Of a stretch of DNA of 7,563 nt, positions 1 through 5,036 are shown one piece after another. The position numbers were made by a program, and so were the translations under genes. The notes beneath the pieces are model-generated. The model was not told where the DNA came from, did not search any database, and saw only the letters and a program-made list of their open reading frames with translations. Within the stretch, counting starts at the first letter, position 1, and the number at the start of each line of letters is the position of its first letter. This DNA comes from Oscillospiraceae bacterium (GTDB lineage: Bacteria > Bacillota > Clostridia > Oscillospirales > Acutalibacteraceae). The stretch spans positions 1 through 7,563 of the forward strand of contig JAIRZH010000126.1 in NCBI GenBank assembly GCA_031267335.1. Reading direction: 5' to 3'.

Positions 1-332
1 TTAAAAGCAATGAAAAATGAAAACAAAAGTATGGCGCATCTTTGCAGTATTTTGTGCCTACAGATTTCTGCGCTAAGTATAACAATTATTTTCCTAAAAA
101 ATACCAACTATTTTTTGCATCATTACCCAAAAATGCTGAAAAGACACGTGTAAATTGACAAAAAACACGAGACATTTTATAAGAAAATTACGTTAAAACA
201 AATTAAATATTAGCCCAAAATCAGATTGTTATGTCAATAACACAACCCTGTCAAGTTTCAGAATACATTGCACGGGCTTTAAACGTAAGCGAACAGTGTT
301 AGCCATTCAAAAGAATGGAACATCAACGAAGA
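1..332. other. Left-end stretch without a convincing gene
   Basis: I see no open frame of credible length on either strand. The stretch holds a perfect 8-bp palindrome ACACGTGT at 144-151 and a small perfect hairpin CCATTC-AAAA-GAATGG at 303-318 that has no T-run after it, so it is not a terminator. A box resembling the Bacteroidota -7 element (CATCTTTG, 37-44) has no matching upstream element at the right distance. It is probably intergenic or decayed DNA downstream of rep. Confidence 0.5.
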
Positions 333-401
333 CGCAATGACGTTCTGCTTGTTATTGGGCAAACACACAGGTTTACCCCTACTTTATAACTTTATAACTT
401 T
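333..401. repeat. 69-bp direct repeat, copy 1
   Basis: Positions 333-401 match 481-549 with a single mismatch (386 versus 534), an offset of 148 bp. The unit begins CGCAATGACGTTCTGCTTG and runs into an ACTTT-based octamer array. Copy 1 lacks the palindromic left half that precedes copy 2. High identity between non-coding copies points to a recent duplication or to a dispersed repeat family. Confidence 0.95.
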
Positions 402-448
402 CAACTTTTCACTTTCAACTTGATAAACTTTATAACTTTATAAACTTT
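381..448. repeat. ACTTT-based tandem octamer array, left block
   Basis: About nine consecutive units of 7-9 bp all begin ACTT(T/G) and differ in a 2-4 bp filler (ATA, CA, TC, ATAA). This degenerate tandem array repeats at 529-591. Arrays of similar composition are frequent in intergenic DNA of Bacteroidales; an iteron role next to rep is possible, but spacing and sequence are irregular for classical iterons, which are usually 17-22 bp. Confidence 0.8.
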
Positions 449-460
449 CAGACTGTCCGG

Positions 461-486
461 ATTGCTTCGGGCTGCGCCCTCGCAAT
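461..486. repeat. REP-like palindrome beside the second direct repeat
   Basis: ATTGC (461-465) pairs with GCAAT (482-486), and inside it GGGC (469-472) pairs with GCCC (476-479) around a TGC loop. It is GC-rich in an AT-rich setting and leads straight into the CGCAATGACG of the second direct-repeat copy. No T-run follows, so a terminator is unlikely. The look is that of short palindromic dispersed repeats of bacterial intergenic DNA. Confidence 0.7.
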
Positions 487-549
487 GACGTTCTGCTTGT
501 TATTGGGCAAACACACAGGTTTACCCCTACTTTTTAACTTTATAACTTT
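481..549. repeat. 69-bp direct repeat, copy 2
   Basis: Second copy of the unit at 333-401, 68 of 69 bases identical. It is followed without a break by the second ACTTT octamer array, which runs into the 3' end of the rep gene. Confidence 0.95.
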
Positions 550-591
550 TCACTTTTAACTTTATAAACTTTTAACTTTATAAACTTTCCA
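529..591. repeat. ACTTT-based tandem octamer array, right block, overlapping the rep 3' end
   Basis: About eight units of 7-9 bp beginning ACTTT. The rep stop codon (562-564 on the plus strand) and roughly its last ten codons lie inside the array, so the last residues of the initiator (KVYKVKSL) are written by repeat sequence. Expansion or contraction of the array could change the protein end. Confidence 0.8.
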
Positions 592-1440
592 CACGAGGCA
601 ATGAGGTTCTTTGTCTGTTGTACTTTTATAATCCGCAATAACTTCAAACCAAACATTTGAATTTTCAAATAAACGTTCATAGGCAGGGTTTATTACTTTT
701 TTAGATAACAAGGAAAAATTTTTATATATCTTGTCATGGTTTTTATAAAACATATATTTTTTAAAGTTTTCGAGTGTCATCCTAAATCCTCCAAATTCGA
801 CATTTTTGCAAATTAAAAGATAAATTTTCAATGTATTAGGGCTTTGTATATTAAAAATTATTTCTCTTAAAAATTTAGTGTACCCCATATAAATAGTTTC
901 TAACATGAATTTTGATACATCTCTGCGAATTTTTATTATAATATTTTTGCCGTATTCTTTTGGCATTTCAGCCGACAATAATCCCTCGTAAGATAGCCAA
1001 TCTTCACCTGTTTTTTTATCTTTAAATGGAATTTCCACAACAATTCCTGCAAGTTCTTTCAATGCCTTTTTTAAATCTTTATAATTTGTATGATTTATAT
1101 TAAAGTCTTTAAGAGCAATATTAAATCTTAGGTAGTCCTCATTTCTTTCATCTCTAAAATCATTAAATAAATCCAGTTGCTGTTGAACAATATGTTCGTT
1201 TTTCTTTTTTTGTTGCAACTGTTCTGCTTCATTTGTTCTTTTATCCAACTTTACATTAGTTATACTTGTTGTAATAGAATTTTGCATTTTCCCCATAATG
1301 ATAAATAAAGCACGCAATTGCAGTAGTGAATAATCACTACGCATCATTGTTATCGTGTTTGGCTGTCGCAACCATGTGAGAGTGGCTGGTAAAGTAATTT
1401 TGTTCGTTCTCTTTTTATACGGTGTTATTTTTTTTTCCAT
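562..1440 (-). CDS. Rep_3-type plasmid replication initiator
   Basis: A 292-aa protein that I read as an initiator of the Rep_3 (RepB/RepE-like) superfamily. Such proteins bind iterons at the plasmid origin through two winged-helix domains and open the duplex. The N-terminal part has the usual layout: a basic start (KKITPYKKRTNKITLP), then the first winged helix with SDYSLLQLRALFIIMGKMQ (about residues 35-53), then the second winged helix from about residue 120 to 250 with the conserved type of segment TLKIYLLICKN. Length is normal for the family. It lies 11 bp downstream of a small ribbon-helix-helix gene and is probably cotranscribed with it. The last residues are coded within a tandem octamer repeat. 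Family assignment is by pattern recognition; family fairly sure, copy control and host range unknown. Confidence 0.85.
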   Translation of the reverse strand: MEKKITPYKKRTNKITLPATLTWLRQPNTITMMRSDYSLLQLRALFIIMGKMQNSITTSITNVKLDKRTNEAEQLQQKKKNEHIVQQQLDLFNDFRDERNEDYLRFNIALKDFNINHTNYKDLKKALKELAGIVVEIPFKDKKTGEDWLSYEGLLSAEMPKEYGKNIIIKIRRDVSKFMLETIYMGYTKFLREIIFNIQSPNTLKIYLLICKNVEFGGFRMTLENFKKYMFYKNHDKIYKNFSLLSKKVINPAYERLFENSNVWFEVIADYKSTTDKEPHCLVWKVYKVKSL

Positions 1441-1451
1441 ATCCTAAATAT

Positions 1452-1646
1452 TTAAGTTTTTTTGGTTACCAAATTTTTTACTCGCTGCTCCAGTTCTTGC
1501 CTGATGGTAACTTCGGCAAGTTGGTGCAAAAAGTTTTCCATAACTATTTTCAACGGCAAACCTTGACGCGTCGCTAATATTTGCAAAGCAGCAATATCAT
1601 CAATCGACAAATCTATTGCCTTTCGTTTTTTTTCTTCCATATTCAC
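1452..1646 (-). CDS. Small ribbon-helix-helix (CopG/Arc-like) protein
   Basis: A 64-aa protein not recognised by name. After a basic start (EEKKRK) it shows a short beta-strand pattern KAIDLS, a first helix IDDIAALQILATRQG, a tight turn at LP, and a second helix LKIVMENFLHQLAE. This strand-helix-turn-helix order over about 40 residues is the ribbon-helix-helix fold, which binds DNA as a dimer through the strand. It ends in a charged helical tail. It sits directly upstream of rep, 11 bp apart, and a 20-bp inverted repeat lies in its leader. The natural inference is an autoregulator controlling rep expression and so copy number, as CopG does; a partition or antitoxin role cannot be excluded. 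Confidence 0.7.
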   Translation of the reverse strand: MNMEEKKRKAIDLSIDDIAALQILATRQGLPLKIVMENFLHQLAEVTIRQELEQRVKNLVTKKT

Positions 1647-1692
1647 GGTATATATTATGCATATAGTATGTATTTGATTAACAATTAAAATA

Positions 1693-1712
1693 TTAGCATA
1701 TAACGTTGCTAA
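1693..1712. promoter_or_regulatory. Inverted repeat, possible operator for the RHH-rep operon
   Basis: TTAGCA (1693-1698) and TGCTAA (1707-1712) form a perfect 6-bp inverted repeat with an 8-bp spacer, and the flanks extend it imperfectly (AATAT on one side, AATATT on the other). It lies about 15-30 bp downstream of a TATCTTTG box read on the minus strand, so at or just after the expected transcription start. The position suits an operator of the ribbon-helix-helix protein; a leader RNA hairpin is the alternative. Confidence 0.45.
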
Positions 1713-1724
1713 ATATTATAATTA

Positions 1725-1732
1725 CAAAGATA
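1725..1732 (-). promoter_or_regulatory. Candidate -7 promoter element for the RHH-rep operon
   Basis: The plus strand CAAAGATA reads TATCTTTG on the minus strand, a perfect match to the Bacteroidota -7 consensus TAnnTTTG. A clear -33 TTG at 19-20 bp is not present; the nearest is a weak match near 1752. It would give a leader of about 70 nt before the start codon at 1646. Confidence 0.5.
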
Positions 1733-1778
1733 TACAAATTTTTGGTTTCCATAACTGTTTAATACTTTCAGTTTTTTT

Positions 1779-1979
1779 TCAAAAAAATTTAGCATGAATT
1801 TTTTCAAATAGATTAAAATCAATTTCTTTCTCATAAAGGAACACCTTACATTCTGCTATTTTAAGTTCTTTCTCGATACGGCTATTTACGTTAAAATTAT
1901 AACTGGATTCCATCTTTATAAAACACATTATGGTTCTCATTATTTTCAACTCTTCTTGTGTGAATTCTATTTTTTTCAT
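1779..1979 (-). CDS. 66-aa protein of unknown function, copy 1
   Basis: I do not recognise this protein. It is paralogous to the gene at 2213-2413: same length, no gaps, 35 of 66 residues identical. The start (FTQEEL-IMRTIM) and the end (EID-NLF-KI) are best conserved; the middle differs widely. It looks soluble, charged and helical, with no membrane segment. The start codon is supported by the paralogue, which also shares about 25 bp of leader. The nucleotide sequence for 28 bp past the stop is also about 90% conserved between copies. A TAATTTTG box (2031-2038 read on the minus strand) could be its promoter. It stands alone between a terminator and the RHH-rep operon. Confidence 0.7.
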   Translation of the reverse strand: MKKIEFTQEELKIMRTIMCFIKMESSYNFNVNSRIEKELKIAECKVFLYEKEIDFNLFEKIHAKFF

Positions 1980-2030
1980 TATTTATCATTTTTTATAGTT
2001 AATTTTTTACCTAATTCTTTTTTCATAATA

Positions 2031-2038
2031 CAAAATTA
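2031..2038 (-). promoter_or_regulatory. Weak -7-like element upstream of the copy-1 66-aa gene
   Basis: Plus-strand CAAAATTA reads TAATTTTG on the minus strand, fitting TAnnTTTG. No TTG is found at 19-21 bp upstream, and the motif is easily met by chance in AT-rich DNA. A promoter here makes sense because a terminator lies just upstream at 2069-2096. Confidence 0.3.
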
Positions 2039-2068
2039 AAATATTTATATCAAAAATCATAATCAAAG

Positions 2069-2096
2069 AAAACTCCCTCTTTCGAGGGAGTTTTTT
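2069..2096 (-). terminator. Rho-independent terminator, duplicated copy
   Basis: CTCCCTC (2073-2079) pairs with GAGGGAG (2084-2090); the loop is GAAA when read on the minus strand, and flanking A4 (2069-2072) and T4 lengthen the stem. The T-rich exit on the minus strand is TTTTCTTTG. It shares its CTC-GAAA-GAG core with the ArdC terminator at 3139-3168 and was evidently copied together with the ArdC tail. It would end transcripts from the toxin-antitoxin and copy-2 66-aa genes. Confidence 0.85.
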
Positions 2097-2119
2097 CATA
2101 ATTACGCTGCGGGTTCTTG

Positions 2120-2187
2120 TTACTCTTCAAAATTTACATTTAATTTTTCACTGATATAATTCACCGCTCGTGTACAATCGTTCAATA
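2120..2187 (-). pseudogene. Duplicated ArdC C-terminal fragment
   Basis: Positions 2129-2187 match 3197-3255 inside ardC with 57 of 59 bases identical. In the ardC frame this gives an identical 20-residue stretch from LNDCTRAVN to VNFE; both base changes are synonymous. It then stops at TAA (2120-2122), eight codons earlier than ArdC, while the DNA beyond still resembles the ardC end and its terminator. It has no start codon of its own; read upwards, its frame is continuous with the copy-2 66-aa gene except for that gene's TGA. Simplest reading: a remnant of a tandem duplication. Confidence 0.85.
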
Positions 2188-2212
2188 ACTCTTTAATATT
2201 TTCAATTTTTTT

Positions 2213-2413
2213 TCAAAAAAGTTTATTATAAATTTTTTTGAATAGATTAAGATCTATTTCTTCCTCATTAAATAACACCTCACATTTTATTATGTTAGAT
2301 TCTATTTCAAAATTTTTATTTCTTTCAAAATCATAAAAGGATTTATCGCTTATATAACCCATTATGGTTCTCATTATTTCCAACTCTTCTTGTGTGAATT
2401 TTACTTCTTTCAT
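2213..2413 (-). CDS. 66-aa protein of unknown function, copy 2
   Basis: Not recognised. It is the paralogue of the gene at 1779-1979 (35 of 66 residues identical, no gaps), acidic to neutral and probably helical. Conserved features are the start MK..FTQEEL.IMRTIM and the end EEID.NLF.KI..K.F. It follows the antitoxin gene by 43 bp and has no terminator before it, so it may be the third gene of the toxin-antitoxin operon. Its TGA stop is followed in the same frame by about 10 codons also conserved after copy 1, and then by the ArdC tail fragment. The middle of the protein has diverged much more than the ends, which suggests diversification or patchy gene conversion. Confidence 0.7.
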   Translation of the reverse strand: MKEVKFTQEELEIMRTIMGYISDKSFYDFERNKNFEIESNIIKCEVLFNEEEIDLNLFKKIYNKLF

Positions 2414-2456
2414 GACTTATCATTTTTATAGTTAATTTAAAGAATTCTTATTTTTT

Positions 2457-2756
2457 TCACGTTAATTTAATGTTAAATTCTATATTGCCATTAAGCCCTT
2501 GTTTAATAATTCTTATTAAAGTGGAAAGTCTAATATCACTTGCATCATTCTCAATGCGCGAAATATAAGATGCTGATGTATTACATTTTTCTGCAACATC
2601 TTTTTGTGTCAATCCCTGTTCTTTACGTAATTCGTGAAGCATAATACCTAACCTGAATGCTTCAAATCTTGCTTCAAATTCATCTCTTTCGAGTTCACCT
2701 ATTTTCCCATATTCACTCTCAATAATTTCATCAAGAGTTGTTAGTTTTTTTTTCAT
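2457..2756 (-). CDS. higA: HigA-like XRE antitoxin
   Basis: A 99-aa protein with a helix-turn-helix of the XRE/Cro family at about residues 35-90: LHELRKEQGLTQKDVAEKCN, then SASYISRIEND, then a third helix with STLIRIIKQG. The first 30 residues are acidic and helical (DEIIESEYGKIGELERDEFE), as is common in HigA-like antitoxins. Its start overlaps the end of the upstream toxin gene by 26 bp, so translation is likely coupled. Toxin-first order is typical of HigBA. By family knowledge it would neutralise the toxin and repress the shared promoter. Start codon chosen as the ATG that gives the full acidic N-terminus. Family confident, symbol by analogy. Confidence 0.8.
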   Translation of the reverse strand: MKKKLTTLDEIIESEYGKIGELERDEFEARFEAFRLGIMLHELRKEQGLTQKDVAEKCNTSASYISRIENDASDIRLSTLIRIIKQGLNGNIEFNIKLT

Positions 2757-3084
2757 TTTTATATTCCTCCATTATTTTTATTGCTTTTTCAATTTCTTTT
2801 CTTGGCGTTTTTTGCGTCTTTTTTTGAAATCCATTGCTAATAACAATAATATTTTCCTTATCAAAAAACGCAAAAATTCTAAAAATATTACTTTCTATTT
2901 CAACACGTACTTCATAAATGCCATCAGTATCTTTTATGTGTCTAAAAAAACGAGATGGTATAATCTTTTCCAGTTCCAATATTTTTAATGTCCAAATAAT
3001 TTTTTCTTTTACTTGCTTTGATTGAATATTGTAAAAATCTGAAAAATATTGTTTATATGCTATTACTTTTCTTACTTTTTCCAT
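2731..3084 (-). CDS. higB: RelE/HigB-like toxin (phage Gp49-like family)
   Basis: A 117-aa protein of the RelE/ParE superfamily, Gp49-like (HigB) branch, which by family knowledge encodes ribosome-associated mRNA interferases. Family hallmarks are visible: FFRHIKDTDGIYEVRVE (about residues 61-77), then NIFRIFAFFD, then the typical NGFQKKTQKTP followed by the C-terminal helix EIEKAIKIMEEY. Basic residues expected at the active face (R62, H63, R75, R84 region, KK in the QKKTQKTP motif) are present, so it looks intact. It is the first gene of the pair and overlaps the antitoxin by 26 bp. A well-formed promoter ends only 4 bp before its ATG, predicting a leaderless or nearly leaderless mRNA. Confidence 0.85.
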   Translation of the reverse strand: MEKVRKVIAYKQYFSDFYNIQSKQVKEKIIWTLKILELEKIIPSRFFRHIKDTDGIYEVRVEIESNIFRIFAFFDKENIIVISNGFQKKTQKTPRKEIEKAIKIMEEYKNEKKTNNS

Positions 3085-3088
3085 AGCG

Positions 3089-3120
3089 CAAAATTAACTA
3101 ATTAGATATTATTAAACAAA
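3089..3120 (-). promoter_or_regulatory. Promoter of the toxin-antitoxin operon with palindrome in the spacer
   Basis: Read on the minus strand: TTTG (3117-3120), 20 bp, TAATTTTG (3089-3096), which matches the Bacteroidota promoter consensus in both boxes and spacing. Only CGCT separates the -7 box from the toxin ATG (3082-3084), so the expected start of transcription falls at or next to the start codon. The spacer contains the perfect palindrome CTAATTAG (3098-3105), well placed as an operator for antitoxin autoregulation. Confidence 0.6.
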
Positions 3121-3138
3121 TTTTTTTGTGATTTTTTT

Positions 3139-3168
3139 TAAAAAACCCCTCTTTCGAGGGGCTTTTTT
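3139..3168 (-). terminator. Rho-independent terminator of the ardC operon
   Basis: CCCCTC (3146-3151) pairs with GAGGGG (3156-3161); the loop on the minus strand is a GAAA tetraloop, and a run of six T follows on that strand. The stem base reaches the ardC stop codon at 3167-3169, so termination starts right at the end of the gene. Confidence 0.9.
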
Positions 3169-4147
3169 AAGCAACTGCGGGTTCTCTTTTCTGTTCAAAA
3201 TTTACATTTAATTTCTCACTGATATAATTCACTGCTCGTGTACAATCGTTCAATACGGACAATAAAAATTTCGGTTCTTCCTTTATTTCCTTTATCCAAC
3301 TTTTTAAATATTGAGCATTCTCATCTTGGATGCCTGTTGATATTCCAAAAGCAAAACACATTAATGCCGATGTAAACTCTGCGACCAGTTCTTCACGTCC
3401 ATAATCATAAACGTTGGTAGTAGCAAAATTTTTGCGGTTTAATCGCTCTTTTATTCCTGTCGAATGTGCCATCTCGTGCATCAATGTAGAGTAAAATGTT
3501 GTACCATTTCCGAACTGTCTTTTATCAGGTATAATAATTTTATCGACACTCGGAATATAACAGGCTTTATTACTTAATTTTTCTTCTATCGGACACACCC
3601 AAGACTGATATTTTAACATATCATCGAGGATTTTATTTTTATTCATCCTGTCCAAATCAACACCCTCAAAATCAACTTCAAATTTAGTTAAAATTGTTTT
3701 CCACTCCTGCGGATGCAATTCGGCAAAATTGGTTTGATCTAAATTAAAAACCAAATAATATTTAACAAAAGGAGTAAGAGAATAATTTTTGCGCGTTTCT
3801 TTATCCAATTTTTTGTACTCTGCAAATTTTATTTTCTCTTTAGTTTCCTTGTGTTGGCAAATATAATCATAATAATATACAGGAAATGATTTTGAGCCTT
3901 TTTTTATGCAAATATTCAAAGCATTTGCCTGATTAAACGTTAAAAACACAGGCGTTTTAAAATTTTCTCTTTCCGATAAAAAAATTAACATCATTGCATT
4001 ACCGTAAAAATAGCGATGTCCATTGAAATTTTGCGGTATAAAGGCAGCCCTGTAATTTATCCAGGGCTGCTTCCAGTTTTCTGAAATTTGATTGATTTTT
4101 TCAATCATCAAATCAGCAATTTTTTTTATTTGTAAATCGTTTTTCAT
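3167..4147 (-). CDS. ardC: ArdC-like antirestriction protein with metallopeptidase domain
   Basis: A 326-aa protein of the ArdC type: an N-terminal ArdC_N domain (about residues 5-140, formerly DUF1738, ssDNA-binding in characterised members) and a C-terminal zinc metallopeptidase-like domain. The HExxH motif is HEMAH (residues 224-228) followed by STG, and a downstream acidic segment YGREELVAEF (249-258) carries the likely third zinc ligand or partner glutamate. ArdC proteins shield incoming conjugated DNA from restriction in the new host, and usually lie in the leading region of conjugative or mobilisable plasmids. It is the last gene of a three-gene operon, 18 bp after its neighbour, and ends at a strong terminator. 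Length is normal and motifs are intact. A copy of its last codons lies at 2120-2187. Confidence 0.9.
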   Translation of the reverse strand: MKNDLQIKKIADLMIEKINQISENWKQPWINYRAAFIPQNFNGHRYFYGNAMMLIFLSERENFKTPVFLTFNQANALNICIKKGSKSFPVYYYDYICQHKETKEKIKFAEYKKLDKETRKNYSLTPFVKYYLVFNLDQTNFAELHPQEWKTILTKFEVDFEGVDLDRMNKNKILDDMLKYQSWVCPIEEKLSNKACYIPSVDKIIIPDKRQFGNGTTFYSTLMHEMAHSTGIKERLNRKNFATTNVYDYGREELVAEFTSALMCFAFGISTGIQDENAQYLKSWIKEIKEEPKFLLSVLNDCTRAVNYISEKLNVNFEQKREPAVA

Positions 4148-4165
4148 TTTGATTTTCCTTTTTAT

Positions 4166-4534
4166 TTATGCCACTTCGGCAGTATTAATGTAATTTTTAG
4201 TTATAAATTCTTTCAATTCGATGTTATCGTATATTTCTACGTATTTATTATCAATATCTTTTAAACATAAATGCGAGTCCAAACAGTTACAAAAAATATT
4301 AACATTGACAAAATCAAAATCATCAATATTAAGTTCCACAGTACAATTAATTACTGCTATTTCAAAAATTGAATAAATCAAAGTATTTGCATCAATTTTT
4401 TCACCGCAAAAATTATCCGACACATAATTAACTACATCATCAGGGTCAATCATAAAATCATCTAAAATTCTATCAATAAATTTCAAATCCAAATGACCAC
4501 AATTAAGTAATGCACATAAAATTTTATTTTCCAT
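4166..4534 (-). CDS. Strongly acidic 122-aa protein of unknown function
   Basis: Not recognised. The protein has 24 Asp/Glu against 8 Lys/Arg, so a net charge near -16, plus seven cysteines, three of them in FCNCLDSHLC (residues 81-90). It has no signal peptide or clear membrane segment and reads as a soluble helical and beta protein. It lies 11 bp after a 69-aa gene and 18 bp before ardC, so the three are surely cotranscribed. High negative charge next to an antirestriction gene invites comparison with DNA-mimic antirestriction proteins such as ArdA or Ocr, but I see no motif of those families; that role is only inference. The last residues AEVA resemble the ArdC end PAVA by chance or by shared sequence. 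Confidence 0.7.
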   Translation of the reverse strand: MENKILCALLNCGHLDLKFIDRILDDFMIDPDDVVNYVSDNFCGEKIDANTLIYSIFEIAVINCTVELNIDDFDFVNVNIFCNCLDSHLCLKDIDNKYVEIYDNIELKEFITKNYINTAEVA

Positions 4535-4545
4535 GACTTTAAATT

Positions 4546-4755
4546 CTAAAAAGTTAATAAAATTTCTTCGCCATTAAATACTAAAAATATAGATTGGTGA
4601 TTAGACTTAATACCCATTAACTGCAAACCATTCTGTCTGCACATGTCATAAATTAACTGTTCAATTTCACAATTAAAATGTGTTGCCAAAAACAGACAGC
4701 GTAAATTTTCTTTTAATTCTTCAAATTTTTTTTCGTTATTTTCATTTTTTTTCAT
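4546..4755 (-). CDS. 69-aa protein of unknown function, first gene of the ardC operon
   Basis: Not recognised. It has a highly charged N-terminus (KKNENNEKKFEELKENLR), a central helix with CEIEQLIYDMCRQNGL, and a short C-terminal beta pattern SIFLVFNGEEILLTF. It is soluble, without membrane segments. As the first gene of the operon it is preceded by a long gene-free region (4756-5510) full of inverted repeats. I found no canonical TAnnTTTG promoter on the minus strand upstream of it, so expression may use another sigma factor, a single-stranded promoter or a regulator. Genes in this position on mobile elements are often small hypothetical early-transfer genes. Confidence 0.65.
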   Translation of the reverse strand: MKKNENNEKKFEELKENLRCLFLATHFNCEIEQLIYDMCRQNGLQLMGIKSNHQSIFLVFNGEEILLTF

Positions 4756-4762
4756 ATTTTTG

Positions 4763-4797
4763 CCTCTTGTATGCAGAGGACTTTGTTTTTTGCATAC
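4763..4797. promoter_or_regulatory. Two mutually exclusive stem-loops in the ardC-operon leader
   Basis: CCTCT (4763-4767) can pair with AGAGG (4775-4779), or GTATGCA (4769-4775) can pair with TGCATAC (4791-4797). The two stems share bases, so only one can form at a time. They lie within 45 bp upstream of the first start codon of the operon. This arrangement suits a leader switch or protein-binding site, but stems are short and nothing identifies a known riboswitch. Confidence 0.3.
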
Positions 4798-4817
4798 ATA
4801 CTAAGTTTAATAACGCT

Positions 4818-4852
4818 GTGCAGCATGGCTTGTAACGTGCTGCACTTTTTTT
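4818..4852 (+). terminator. Plus-strand terminator-like hairpin with no plus-strand gene before it
   Basis: GTGCAGCA (4818-4825) pairs perfectly with TGCTGCAC (4838-4845) around a 12-nt loop, followed at once by seven T (4846-4852) on the plus strand. This is the form of a Rho-independent terminator for rightward transcription, yet all annotated genes to its left read leftward. It may end antisense or small RNA transcription, block read-in towards the repeats, or be part of the larger folded structure at 4811-4939. Confidence 0.55.
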
Positions 4853-5036
4853 ATTTATTCATCGCTATTTGCGAAATTAGGCATCTTTGACACTCAACCC
4901 GATGTTTTGCCTTGTCATCGAGGGGATACTGTAGCGTTAACCCTTGCTTTTCTTTTTTTCCCTTTTGTTTTACTTTGGAGGACTTTTGTTATTTATGCTC
5001 GTCTGTTGAGCCGAATTCGATTTTTCTATATTTTTG

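Noticed and set aside
37..44. Promoter box CATCTTTG near the left edge
   Set aside because: The first base departs from TAnnTTTG, no -33 box is at the right distance, and no gene follows on the plus strand.
381..591. CRISPR array or classical iterons
   Set aside because: Units are 7-9 bp, degenerate and without spacers, so not CRISPR; they are too short and irregular for typical 17-22 bp iterons, although a replication role is not excluded.
1779..2413. Stop-codon recoding (TGA read as an amino acid)
   Set aside because: The other genes here end sensibly with TGA or TAA and code Trp with TGG; a Bacteroidota origin gives no reason to expect a variant code. The conserved post-stop frame is kept only as an observation.
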